Below the pieces are notes generated by a model. That model saw nothing but the letters and a program-made list of their open reading frames with translations. It was not told the origin of the DNA and searched no databases. Made by a program: the position numbers and the translations under genes. 64,000 nucleotides of DNA from Hirundichthys speculiger (taxonomy: Eukaryota; Chordata; Actinopteri; Beloniformes; Exocoetidae): the NCBI GenBank assembly GCA_018398805.1, contig JAGFBZ010000697.1, positions 930,001-994,000 of the forward strand. Reading direction: 5' to 3'. Of this stretch, positions 1 to 10,047 are shown in pieces (the first letter of the stretch is position 1; every line of letters starts with the position of its first letter).

Positions 1-1162
1 CACAAACACAAGTGGAGGACAGTCCAGAAAATTGATCCAATCATGAAGACTTTCTGTGTGACAGAAACCATGTATTTTGGCTAGAAGTCCATTTATGTAC
101 TGTCAAAGGGGCCTGAAGCACTTTTTTTTTCTTTGAGTTTCACACCTCACAGTTAAATATGTCATAGCTCTCAGCTCAGTGTTTTGTTTTTGTTCTTTTT
201 CTCATCTCCCCTTTTGGGGTTCACATCATTTTTCCGTTGTTCATGTTCTTCTTTGGATCAAAAGAAACAACAGTTATCCCATTTACTAGGTCAAAATAAG
301 TTCCCTACATGTTCATTAATCCTTAAACATATAATAATCACCCTTCTCCCCCTCTGTGGTGACAGGCTGCAAAAACACCAAGATTTGTCTTTGCTACATT
401 TTAAATGCAAAACTCTGGCTGGAGGATCAGACAGAAATAGGACATTTAGAAGTCCACAGCTGTCTGACAAAAAACATTATAGCAGAACTGAATATTTAGG
501 GCTGCCCAGTGGCGCAATGGTTAGAGCAGGCGGCCCATATAAAGAGGCTTCCAGTCCTCAACACAGCGGCCACAGGTTCAACTCCCGGCCCGTGAAACCC
601 AATTACTGCATGTCTTCCCCGTTCTCTTTCTCTACCCCCTTTCTTGTCTTCCTTCACTGTGAATAAAGGCCCCTAGTGCCTAAAAGAAAAAAGAACAGAA
701 TATTTATAAATGTCAAAGCGGTAAAGAGCAAGAACATCTTAGGGAACTAAAACACCTGGGTGCATCTGAGTGAGAGTTGAATGAAAAACAAAAATATTTA
801 AATATAATGTATATTCTGTGGTTTGGGATGGAGAGAACCTTTAGCTCTCAGTTGTCTCACAAGGAAAATGCCAGTAACTCCTGATTGGTCAATGACCTCG
901 TCGCACGAGAGAGCTTTTTAGTTTTCAAAGCACTGTGTCTGAGCAGAGAAAGTTGGCATACAAGCCTTACAATATGAAATGTAACAGACAAAATAGAATA
1001 ACTTCCCATTGCACCATTCCGCACCCCACGTCATACATCTGTTTATTGTTCTGTTATGTCCCCTTACAAAGTCACTTCACCTTTTGCTGTCCTAAAGATC
1101 ATCTCCTGTGTGTTCTTATTGTCTGTTCCTCCTGAGCCTCTAATGTCTCTCCTGTGCTATAG
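1..1162 (+). other. tab1: TAB1 intron, 3' part
   Basis: This is the end of the intron before the first TAB1 exon in the window; earlier TAB1 exons (PP2C-like pseudophosphatase domain) must lie upstream. The acceptor follows a pyrimidine-rich stretch ending in tgctatag at 1155-1162. Apart from a SINE at 499-691 I see only AT-rich sequence with no domain-like reading frame. The 160-codon frame starting at 184 runs through the SINE and is not a gene. Confidence 0.6.
499..691 (+). repeat. tRNA-derived SINE with target-site duplication
   Basis: The head carries a pol III A-box-like stretch (tggcgcaatggttagagc) and a B-box-like stretch (ggttcaactcc), followed by a pyrimidine-rich body and an A-rich tail near 680-691. 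It is flanked by a 15-bp direct repeat with one mismatch (agaactgaatattta at 484-498 and agaacagaatattta at 692-706), which marks the insertion by retrotransposition. A relative on the minus strand at about 22985-23132 shares the segment gcaggcggcccatata. Confidence 0.8.
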
Positions 1163-1274
1163 GTGTGGATTCATCTCGTGTAAGACAAGCAGGGCAGATA
1201 GCTGGACAGAGCAGCACCAGAAGACTTGGAGACTACAGAGTGAAATTCAACTACAATGAAATTGAACTACTCAG
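1163..1274 (+). CDS. tab1: TAB1 internal exon, linker after the PP2C-like domain
   Basis: This internal exon encodes 36 complete residues starting VDSSRVRQAG and ending NYNEIELL. Its first two bases complete a codon from the upstream exon. Its last two bases (ag) join the first base of the next exon to give Ser. The acceptor is ag at 1161-1162 and the donor is gtgagt at 1275-1280. The residues RRLGDYRVKF and the run into SAAKTKPIIAEPEIHG in the next exon match vertebrate TAB1. TAB1 is a cytosolic adaptor with a catalytically dead PP2C fold that activates the kinase TAK1 (MAP3K7) and binds p38-alpha. I identified the exon by protein similarity and the conserved junction; exon numbering is not asserted. 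Confidence 0.88.
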
Positions 1275-1446
1275 GTGAGTCCAATATACGCAATATTTTT
1301 TGGTACACTGTACACTGTATAGGCACTGTACAGTTGTTTTTATAGTTTCTGTAGCTCCTTATTTGTTATTAATGAAATGCATTTGTGTTTGAGTCGATCA
1401 AATGCAAGATTTTCTGAAAATATTTTTTTTTTTTACACACACTCAC

Positions 1447-1790
1447 AGTGGGTACAGAAAGTATTCAGACCCCTTGACATTTTTCAGTCTTTTGATTTTA
1501 GCAAATGGCTGCAATGAAACAGAGTTCATTTTATTTCTCATTAATGTATACTCAGCAACCCCATCTTGCCAGAAAAAAAACAGAAACAGAAAATTACAGG
1601 GTCATAAGTAAAATATCATAAGTATTTAGACCCTTTGCCGTGACACACATATTTAACTCATATGCAGTCCATTTCTTCTGACCCTCCTTGAAATGGTTCT
1701 GCTCTTTCACTGGAGTCCAGCTGTGTAAACTGATTGGATTTGATTAGAAAGGCACACACCTGTTCCTAATCCGTTCCAAGCCCCCCAAAA
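1447..1790 (+). mobile_element. Tc1-like transposon, 5' terminal fragment
   Basis: The segment starts cagtgggtacagaaagta followed by ttcagacccctt, the terminal repeat style of a common fish Tc1-like family. It retains the echo kaagtatttagaccctttg near 1619-1638 and the motif ggagtccagctgtgtaaac at 1712-1730. It stops abruptly near 1790, where unrelated AT-rich sequence begins. No transposase is left. Family assignment is from memory of fish repeats, not a search. Confidence 0.6.
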
Positions 1791-1874
1791 TTCGAACATC
1801 ATTTTTTTAATAAATTATAAATAATACATGAAATGACATAAAAACCTGTAAGAAATACATGTTAGAACTAGAAA

Positions 1875-2112
1875 AGCACTCTGAGAGCGCAGACTTCCAC
1901 CGAGCGCAACAATTATTGAAAATTTGAAAGTGATCCAGAATCCAGGATTTCTTCCGGATCACCCCCAAAATGAAATCAGTTCTTCCTTTTCACATTTCCG
2001 ACAAAATTTAATCTAAATCCACCCATAATTTTTTGAGTTATCTTGAACACAGACAGACAGACAGACACACAGATTAAGGCCGGCAAAAACATAACCTCCT
2101 TGGTGGAGGTAA
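1875..2112 (+). repeat. Dispersed fish repeat, probable retroelement 3' tail
   Basis: The sequence contains gtgatccagaatccaggat, then ttttttgagttatcttgaac, an (acagac)n-like run at 2049-2072, and ends cataacctccttggtggagg. This combination is the familiar 3' end of a high-copy fish dispersed repeat. No coding potential is seen. The exact family is not assigned. Confidence 0.5.
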
Positions 2113-2382
2113 AAATTGTTTGTTTACCTGGGTTGCTGGGTTACGCTCATACAGACAAGAGGCCCTCCTACCCAATGGGATGCCAGGAAGATGCTAAGCG
2201 ATAACTAATGGCTGAGCAGCTTGGACACACCGCTTTCAAACCAAGATACAGAGCTGACAAGTATGTTTACGTTCGGTAAACTCTGGGAGCTGCGGGTAGC
2301 AGCCCGATCCCCCGCTGATTTTGGCAGCTGTCATACTAAGAAATAAATAAACAGTCTCGGATTTTTATGACAGCTTTATTTT

Positions 2383-3483
2383 AACAGTTATAGAAAGAAT
2401 ATTGAAAAAAATATTGAGAAAATTACACGAAATGAAAAATAAAAATTAATTTGCAAGTCATTGAGGGAAATAAGTATTTGATCCCCGACCAACCTTGACC
2501 AGTGACCTAATCTCACTGAAGTAATTACCTGCATGAGAGACACCTGTTCCAAATAGTCATCCTGTATAAAAAAGCCATCTGCCCACAGACTCAGTAATAC
2601 TCCACCATCTCCACCATGGGCAAGACTAAAGAGCTGTCAAAAGATGTCAGGGGACAAAGTTGTTGAACTCCACAAGGCTGGAATGAGCTACAAAACCACA
2701 GTCACCAAGAAAACTATTGGTAATACACTGAGACGCAATGGTTTAAAATCCTGCAGTGCAATGACTCAGAAAGAGACTGGGAGAAGGTGCTGTGGTCAGG
2801 TGAGACTAAAATTGAGCTTTTTGGCCTCAACTCAACTCGACGTGTTTGGAGGAAGAGAAATGGTGAATATGACCCCAAAAACACCATCCCTACTGTCAAG
2901 CATGGTGGTGGAAGCCTTATGCTTTGGGGGTGTTGCTCTTCTAAGGGGACAGATCGACTTCACCGCATCGATGGGAAGATGAACGGGGCCATGTACCGCA
3001 AAATCTTGGGTGGCAACCTCTTTGCCTCCACAAGGACATTGAAAATGGGTCGTGGATGGGTCTTCCAGCATGACAACGACCCAAAACATACAGCCAAGGA
3101 AACAAAGGAGTGGCTCCATAAGAAGCACATCAAGGTCATGGAATGGCCTAGCCAGTCTCCTGACCTTAATCCTATTGAAAATCTATGGAGAGAGCTGAAG
3201 CTGCGAGTTTCCAAGTGCAAGCCTCAAAACCTTCAGGATTTGGAGATGATCTGCAGAGAGGAGTGGACGAAAATTACTCCTGATGTGTGTGCAAACCTAG
3301 TAAGCAACTACAAGAAACGTCTGACAGTTGTGCTTGCCAACAAGAGTTTTGCCACCAAGTATTAGATCATGTTTTGCTAGAGGATCAAATACTTATTTCC
3401 CTAAATGACTTGCAAATTGATTTTTATTTTTCATTTCATGTCATTTTCTCAATTTTTTTTCAATATTCTTTCTATAACTGTTT
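2383..3483 (+). mobile_element. Tc1-like DNA transposon with both terminal inverted repeats, internally deleted
   Basis: Terminal inverted repeats of about 105-110 bp bound the element: the left end begins aacagttatagaaagaatat and includes aaataagtatttgatcc near 2469-2485. The right end is its reverse complement, with gatcaaatacttatttcc near 3383-3400 and finishing ctttctataactgtt. The inside is a transposase pseudogene. A clean TA duplication is not readable because both outer ends have drifted. Confidence 0.88.
2616..3365 (+). pseudogene. Tc1/mariner (DD34E) transposase, deleted N-terminal half
   Basis: The reading starts at ATG 2616 (MGKTKELSKD) with the first residues of a Tc1 transposase. 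It then loses most of the paired-like helix-turn-helix DNA-binding domain and the first part of the catalytic domain. The long frame at 2787-3365 keeps the middle and C-terminal catalytic region: [12 protein letters not shown], the second catalytic Asp in [11 protein letters not shown], and the Glu in [11 protein letters not shown], followed by a normal C-terminus ending ATKY and a stop at 3363-3365. The stretch before 2787 is in another frame. A full Tc1 transposase has about 340 residues, so this copy cannot be active and is non-autonomous at best. Confidence 0.85.
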
Positions 3484-3689
3484 CTTTGCCAGGAACAGTG
3501 ACTGTCTTGAGTTTCTGTCAGTTGGGAAACAGGGATGTTAGATGAAAAAAGTAGATGCCACCAAGAGCTAAGGAGACATTTGAAACTAGCCTTACTTTTG
3601 ACTTTGCATGAGTGGTGTGTTTTTGTCAGTACTTACACAGAAATCACTCTTTCTTCTTATAATGGTCTTTATATGTTGCACTCCACTCT

Positions 3690-5300
3690 GTAGCTGGAAA
3701 AGAAAGTCGGCAGTGTTACTTTGAGGCTACAGATGGAGTTACTCTCTGAACAACATGGAGATGACATCAATGCCATGACTGAGTGTGTGACAGACTGTAT
3801 TAACTTTTGTGTGAACAACACCATCTGCAGCATGATAGTGAGGTGTTTTCCCATTAACAAACCCTGATCTGCTAAACGAGAAGAAAAGAGGCTTCAAGAT
3901 GGGTGATGCAGAGCTATTGATGAGTGCAGAAATGGTATAAAATTAAGCAAAGAGAGAGCAAGATGGTGTGCGAGGAATAAAGCGGGAGAGCAAGGTGCGG
4001 CAGACCAACGTCTGGGGGTTGTGGTCACGGATGAAAAAGACTGATGGAAGAAGAATGGACAGACCCAAAAGCCTAAACCTGCTTTTCAATAGGTTCAGCT
4101 CAGGATGAAGTGCTGGATCCCCCTCTGCTGTCCTCAGCTGCACAGACCCCACATCCTCCCTGCTATACCTGTACAATCTTATCTTGCACCTCATTTATCA
4201 TAATACAGCTTTATCATCTCCCCCGAAACACTGAAGCCCTCCCTGCCTTGCCCTTCTGCCTGTCTGTCTCCAGCAGTCAGTTAAAGAAGCACCTGGGAAG
4301 ACTGAACCGGAATAAGGCTGCAGGTCCAGATGGTGTCACTCCAAGACTCTTGAAAAACCTGTGAAGAACAGCAGAATGTGAGATTCCACAGCATCTTCAA
4401 TTTTGCCCTGAGCCAGGAGACATTTGCAGTATTCGTGCTGTGGAAGACATCCTGCTTTATTCCAGTATTTAAAAAAAAACAAAAAAACAAATCCATCTAG
4501 AGACCTCTTTCCTTAACATCACACATTACAAAATTCCTGACCCTATCATATAACCAGGTCACCAAAGCCCACTCTTATTAAAGCAGGTAGCAGTGTGAGG
4601 ATCATTTTCTCTGATTTTTCTTGTACCTTTTCATGATTCATCTCGCCCTGCTCTGTAAGAAACTGCAGAAAATGGAGGTACATGCCTCCACAGTCACCTA
4701 GATTTTTGACTACCTGCCAGACGTTTATTAAGCCGAATACTCTTACTTTTTTTCTTCACATTCTGCGCTTTGGACTTCCAGTACAAGTCAGAGCCTTGTC
4801 ATCTCCAAAAATACTCAGATGACTCTAGTTGCGTGGGTTGTGTCTGTGGTGAACATGAGACTGAGTACAGAGAACGGCCAGGCCGCTTTGTGACATGATG
4901 TGGAAACAATCACCTCATCTTGAATGTGAACACTTCAGTTTAGTTCAATAATAGTTCATAAATCCTCCAAGAAATTTTATTTTTCATAGTTGAAAGCCGT
5001 CAGTGATATAGTCACTTTGAAGAGTAACAGTAGGAGGTTATGGCTGTATGATTTTATGCACAGGTGTGTATTGGAGTGAATCTAATGAAGCTTCTGACTG
5101 AATCAAGTCCCAAGATCCTCAGAACACGGCCAACTTAATCAGCTTGTACAGTTTCTTTAGGTCATCGGCTCTAATGCTGCTGTCCCAAAAAATTACTACA
5201 ATTCAAACAGCACTTTCCAATACAGATTGGAAAAGAAAAATGCAAATACTTCTCCAAAACTCTGAAAGATGTGAACGTCCTTAAGAAATATAGTCCTGTC
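3690..5300 (+). pseudogene. Decayed LINE ORF2 (CR1/L2/Rex group), linker plus reverse transcriptase
   Basis: Successive frame-shifted pieces read as a non-LTR retrotransposon ORF2. The linker between endonuclease and RT is at about 3740-4090 (DCINFCVNNTICSM, then MVRCFPINKP-like). The RT start is at 4275-4360 (LKKHLGRLNRNKAAGPDGVT), followed by QHLFNFALSQETFAV and LWKTSCFIPV at 4390-4470. A degenerate catalytic box (YSDDS) is near 4813-4826, followed by FVTWCGNNHLILNV near 4890-4930. Stops and frameshifts are frequent and the copy is dead. The last 300 bases (5000-5300) are too decayed to place. The same family recurs at 14650-14933, 19036-19720 and, on the minus strand, 41030-41220. Confidence 0.8.
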
Positions 5301-5328
5301 TTCCCCTTTTTTAGTTACATCTCCAGCC

Positions 5329-6352
5329 CATACCTGTCAAGTATCCTGTTTTGGCCGGGAAAGTCCCATATTTTACTCTTCTCTCCCGCCGTCCTCCCGT
5401 ATTAGTATTTTTCCTGTAAATCTCTTAAAAAATAAAATAAAAAAATAATAATACCGCATCGGGCGGAGTAAAGGAAAAAAAAAAAACTTTCCCAATCTAA
5501 GATCTGTCACTTGCCTTGCAGTAACTGCCACAGCAGTAGCTACTACAGGTACTGTAGGTGGTAGATGTCGCAAGGTTACTGTGTGACATCCGATGAGTGA
5601 CAGCGCGTGAAGAAAAAAAATATTGTTACAAAGAATAGGGTGTCGTTAGACAACAGAACTGTTTGCGCTCTTCTCTCATGTAAAATAAACTACTCTGGAC
5701 CAGTCCACAAATACACTCCTTCCAAAACAGTCATAAGAATTCAAAGTCTACAACAAATGAATACAACAAGTCATTAAAAGAGTAAAGAAAAGTCACATGA
5801 AATGAGATGAAAAACTGTAAAAGAAGAGCAATATGAAATGAAAACAATGTGTGGAATGAAAATCAAATGTAAATGTAAATACAAGCAACATTAAATGAAC
5901 AAAAAATATGTGAATCCCTTCAAATAAATACTCTTCATATATACCCCTTTGTGTTTTTATTTAGGCTATAATGAATGTTCACATTATGTCAACGTGGCTT
6001 TATGCACAGCTGCACTACTTCCTGAACTTCAACCAGCTGCTGTGTTTCCTGTGTGCCATTAATTAACAAACTGATTAATCCAGGTGTGTCTGACCTCACA
6101 GCAATGGTCAGACACACCTGGCCATTGGTGTGTCTGACCACCATTGGCCAGGTGTGTCCAATTGGACACACCATTGGCACACGGGAAAATAAAAGAGCTG
6201 GCTGAAGTTTAGGAAGTAGTATAGCTGTGATTTTAGCTTTTTTGTACAGCAAAAATGTAAGAGATACTGGAGCTTGGTTGGGATGGTGGGACTGCTCGCG
6301 GCAGGCGCCAGAAAATTTCCCTTATTTTTAAATCCAAAACTTGACAGGTATG
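5329..6352 (+). mobile_element. hAT-like non-autonomous element (MITE), 1,024 bp
   Basis: The termini are inverted: left CATACCTGTCAAGT at 5329-5342 and right ACTTGACAGGTATG at 6339-6352. The flanks are an 8-bp duplication with one mismatch: ctccagcc at 5321-5328 and gtccagcc at 6353-6360. An 8-bp duplication and termini of this kind are typical of hAT elements. No transposase frame is present. The interior carries a dense cluster of hairpins at 6080-6172. Orientation is arbitrary. Confidence 0.8.
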
Positions 6353-7108
6353 GTCCAGCCCAGCCTGTTGTTCAGCTAAACACACACGTATCTGTAGTCT
6401 TACACTATATTTAAATAATGTTTGGCTTATCCCCAGTCTTCCTAAATCTATAATAATAATCTTTGATTCTAATGGACAACACTAAACATCCTCTTCACGA
6501 CACAGTAATTAAACAAATGTCTTCAGTTAAGAAGCTTCTTTTGTTTCGTCACACTCCAGACAAGTGCCAGCAGTCATTCCTGCTCACACTTGGGATCTTT
6601 CTAGTGACTGCATAATACTGATTGCTGCAATCTATCATCATTTTCTTTAGGGATTTAATCAATTGTTATTGTATTGAAATCTTACCACGTCAGGCTGTTC
6701 AAGTCTTTTTCTTACTACATCTTATTCTCTTTAATTTCTTGAATTAACATTCCTCTGTTCTCATATTTCTCATATTTTGTTCTTATCTGCTGTTTAGCAA
6801 AAGTAAATCAGATTCCCTATTTTTCATTCCATGGTTTATCCTCAGTTAAACACAGTAGAACCTTTTATACTTGGTGCCATCAAAGAGAGTGCAAGATATG
6901 TGATGTAATTTTTGGAACGTGTAAACTATTCTTTGTATCGATAAGATTAGCTATGTAGGTTTACTATCCCTGCGTCAGCTGCACTTCTGTGTCTTTTGAC
7001 CTCATGGTATTCTTCTGTCTTCTTTCACATCATCACCCTATGCTGCACCTTTTATTCTTATTCTTGTACCACTCACAACTATATCCTGTCCTGTGTTCTT
7101 TCACTCAG

Positions 7109-7253
7109 TGCGGCCAAGACAAAGCCAATCATTGCTGAACCAGAGATTCATGGCAGCCAGTCCTTGGATGGTGTGACAGGCTTCTTGTTGTTGATGTCTG
7201 AGGGTTTGATAAATGCCCTTGAGTCTGCCCATGGCCCTGAACAGGTCAATCAG
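7109..7253 (+). CDS. tab1: TAB1 internal exon, end of PP2C-like domain
   Basis: The first base completes the split Ser codon from the exon at 1163-1274; 48 codons follow, starting AAKTKPIIAEPEIHG and ending AHGPEQVNQ. The acceptor is tcactcag at 7101-7108 and the donor is gtcagt at 7254-7259. The exon ends in phase 0. The stretch DGVTGFLLLMSEGLINALE belongs to the C-terminal part of the TAB1 pseudophosphatase fold and is strongly conserved in vertebrates. No stop codon or frame break is seen, so the gene appears functional. Confidence 0.95.
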
Positions 7254-7714
7254 GTCAGTCAGTTAACATACATTTACCCTTTCCTCTCCTTTTTCTTCAG
7301 AATTTAAGCCCCATGTGAAACGTTTGTCATTTTCTTGTTTACATCTCACAATTCTTATTAATTATTAAATGTTTTTTGTTTAGTTTTTTTCTTTAACCCG
7401 TTTCTGTCCTCTCCCATCTATCCTTCCTGAACAGTCTTTTATCTCCCTTTACTGCTTCTCCTTGTTCATAGATATAATTTGTCTGTTGCTTCTTTTTCTT
7501 GTATTTTCATGTTTTTTTTTTCTTGCCCTTTGAGTTTTCTTGGTATCCATTCTGGTTTTTCCTTTTCTATCCGTATTCTCATTTGTGATCCTGTTCCTCT
7601 CTTGTCCTTACACATTTTAATAATTCATAATAATCTTAATCCTCCTCATTTCTTCAACTGTAACATGAATATTTTTTTTCTCTTACCCCCTGTGTCCTGT
7701 ACTGTCCTCCACAG
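7254..7714 (+). other. tab1: TAB1 intron, 461 bp
   Basis: A short pyrimidine-rich intron bounded by gtcagt and ctccacag. I see no repeat or additional exon in it; the small frames it contains are low-complexity. Confidence 0.85.
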
Positions 7715-7928
7715 GAAATTGTTGCCATGGTAGCAGCAGAGCTGGCCCAACAAACCAGTCTGGAGGCAGTTGCTCAGTCTGTGGTGGAGCGGGTCAAGAG
7801 GCTTCACCATGATGTCTACGTGTCTGGCCGTCAGAGGGCGACCTTCTGTTCTCGGCATGAAGACATGACCCTGCTCATCCGCACACTCAATTACCCGCTA
7901 GCTGATGCAGCACTGACACCCACACAGG
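7715..7928 (+). CDS. tab1: TAB1 internal exon, C-terminal helix region of PP2C-like domain
   Basis: The exon has 71 codons plus one base, starting EIVAMVAAELAQQTSLEAVA and ending LADAALTPTQ. The acceptor is cctccacag at 7706-7714 and the donor is gtaag from 7929. The motif VAQSVVERVKRLHHDVYVSG and the segment SRHEDMTLLIRTLNYPL correspond to the last helix and last strand of the PP2C-like fold in vertebrate TAB1. The final G at 7928 joins the next exon to make a Gly codon. The reading frame is intact. Confidence 0.95.
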
Positions 7929-8652
7929 GTAAGAAATTTTATTCTGGGAGGGCATATCTGGGAAAAACACTAGAATTTGATGTTTTAATATATTAGAATA
8001 GAATTACAATGAGAAATAAGCAAACAGAAAGTTCTAGAAGAACTGGTGAACATTTTAACCACTGCTTACTCATCTTTTTTAGCTAATATCTTATAACCTC
8101 TTATCAAAATTAGGGATTTTCATGGATATTCTTAAGCAAAGTTTAATTTGCTATTATTTTTAATCACATTTGAAAAGATAAAGCCTACAAATTCCTTAAA
8201 TGTCAGTAGTTAGCGTCGCAGGTTTTATGTATTGTTAAAAGTAGCTTGTGAAAACTATAGTTAAGATCGTATTTCATAGAGTCACATTCACTCAAAGTTT
8301 AGTTAACTGGCTGATTGTAAAGTAACTCTTAATAGAGATTTTAATGTTAGTGTTATTTTTGATCCATGATGCTATGTTGTTTAAATGTACAAAGAAATGT
8401 TATTGTAAGTACAATAAGTATTGTAAATTTAAAATGCAGGTTTTTAGTAGTCTCAGCACATTATAACATGGCTAACTGCTAAAATTAAGGCTCACATTTG
8501 CAAATTAACTCGCTTTGTGTGTCTTTTTTTATACAGTTTAATGTCAGCAATTTAGGAGCAGCCTTTGATATGTAATATGTATTACTCTAATTTTAAAAGC
8601 TAATTTCAGGTTTTGTGCATTGTTTTTTTTTTTTTTTTTAATATATATATAG
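7929..8652 (+). other. tab1: TAB1 intron, 724 bp
   Basis: An AT-rich intron ending in a poly-T tract (8623-8639), a short (AT)n run and the acceptor tatatatag at 8644-8652. No repeat family or extra exon was recognised. Confidence 0.85.
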
Positions 8653-8806
8653 GCGGTCGAATCTATCCTGTGTCAGTCCCATATTCCAACAGCCAGAGCA
8701 CCAGTAAAACCAGTGTCACCCTCTCACTGGTAATGCCTTCCCAAGGTACTCTCACAAATGGAACTAACACTGCGTCGACCCTGGAGGAAGGCACCCCCAC
8801 ACCTGG
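8653..8806 (+). CDS. tab1: TAB1 internal exon, Ser/Thr-rich p38-binding tail
   Basis: Two bases complete a Gly codon, then 50 codons run GRIYPVSVPYSNSQSTSKTS to LEEGTPTP, with two further bases. The donor gtaagc starts at 8807. The residues YPVSVPYS and SKTSVTLSLVMPSQG are nearly invariant in vertebrate TAB1. This tail, after the phosphatase-like domain, is known to hold the p38-alpha docking region and several phosphorylation sites. The frame is intact. It can splice to the main last exon (11205) or, if the candidate below is real, to a beta-type terminal exon at 8973. Confidence 0.95.
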
Positions 8807-8972
8807 GTAAGCTTCAGTTTCCTTTTGTCTCTGTTGGCTCTGGGTTTTTCTCCTTTTGTTCTACTTGGTGTGCTATGTATTAGTTTATTTGTTTGTCTTT
8901 CCCGTTGTGTGTTTTCTCCTTTTTTTTTTTCTTTTTGTTTGTTTTACAAACTTCATTTGCACTGTTTCACAG

Positions 8973-9051
8973 CTGTAGCCCGGTCGCTCTAGGTGAGCTT
9001 TGTTCTGGCTCCACGTTCCTCTCCCTACAGTCTACTTTGGTTGTATTTTAA
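8973..9051 (+). CDS. tab1: Candidate alternative terminal exon (TAB1-beta-like)
   Basis: The acceptor is ttcacag at 8966-8972, after a pyrimidine-rich stretch. Joined to the two spare bases of the exon ending at 8806, the sequence reads in frame for 25 residues after the junction Gly, beginning CSPVALGELC and ending STLVVF, with TAA at 9049-9051. In mammals TAB1-beta is made by splicing into a terminal exon between the exons equivalent to 8653-8806 and 11205-11430, replacing the TAK1-binding tail with a short unrelated peptide. The position and short in-frame length fit that model. A donor-like gtgagc at 8993 means the first 20 bases could instead act as a microexon. I have not compared the peptide with mammalian TAB1-beta. 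Confidence 0.42.
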
Positions 9052-10047
9052 ATGAACAAGATGAGACTCCCTTGTTCCTCCCTTGCTTTATTTATTTTAT
9101 GTGTGTTTGATTTTCACTTCCATGTGTCCCACCACTGCACTGCTATGTTTATTTATGGGTCAGCATTGTTTTGCTTTCCTGTAGCTGTTTTGCGGTTCGG
9201 GCTGTGCTGCATGCAACAGTCTCTTTTCACAGATCAAAAAGAAAAAACTCAACAGGTTCATCTGTGAAAGTGTTTTGTGCCGTTGACCATTCGCAGTCCC
9301 ACATGCTCGTAAATTTTGCTCTCAGAGTTTGTTTTTTGTTTCATTTTGTATTTAAATTTCTGGTAGCCCCCGGCAATTTTGTGAATTTCTTTGGCCATTA
9401 TTTAGCAGAAAAACCCTCACTTAATGTAGACAAAAAAAGAAAAACGCTCACATTCACCCTAACTAGTATTATTGTATTTATATATTTTATTATTATTATA
9501 GTTATTATTAATAGATATTATCACACTACAAAATTAAAATGTAAGAATGTCTTTAGAATGTGTTTGGGAAGCATATTTTAGTGTATATAAGATCAAACAT
9601 AGGCCTTTTAAAACGGCATCACTAATTGGCAGATTCACGGGAGGAGGAAGGAACGTGACCCTCACAAATAATAAGGGCATACTGCATGCTATTAAATCAA
9701 AAGTGGCATTTTAATGTGAAGTGGGCGGTAAATGCTCATGTTGTGTAGAAATGCAGAAATCCGTTTTAGAGAGATTATTTATGCTTAAAATTGCTACTTG
9801 AATATAAGTGTTAAGATCTGACTACCCCCAGGGTTATCTGCTACTTTGTGATAGCAGGAATGTGCCTTGTATGCCGTTGGTGGTACTTTCTTTTGGTTAA
9901 TATCTTCGTATTGTCCCTATAAACATACTGATAGTAAGGAATACATGAAATACAGCCCAGCTGTTTGTTGTCACAGGTTTATGACACAGATTAAGATTAA
10001 AACTAGCCCTGCAGTAGGTGGTATTTTTACAGTGAATTGTGTTAGGG

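Larger units (their letters stand above)
1275..7108 (+). other. tab1: TAB1 intron of about 5.8 kb, repeat-rich
   Basis: The intron runs from donor gtgagt at 1275 to acceptor tcactcag at 7101-7108. It contains a Tc1-like 5' fragment (1447-1790), a dispersed repeat tail (about 1875-2112), a Tc1-like element with both terminal repeats (2383-3483), a decayed LINE (about 3690-5300) and a hAT-type MITE (5329-6352), each listed separately. The remaining 6353-7108 is AT-rich with no feature that I can support. Confidence 0.8.

Noticed and set aside
184..666. 160-codon plus-strand frame
   Set aside because: It crosses unrelated AT-rich DNA and a SINE with clear target duplication; there is no protein-like composition.
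2140..2330. Possible additional MITE before the Tc1 element
   Set aside because: No inverted termini or duplication could be found.
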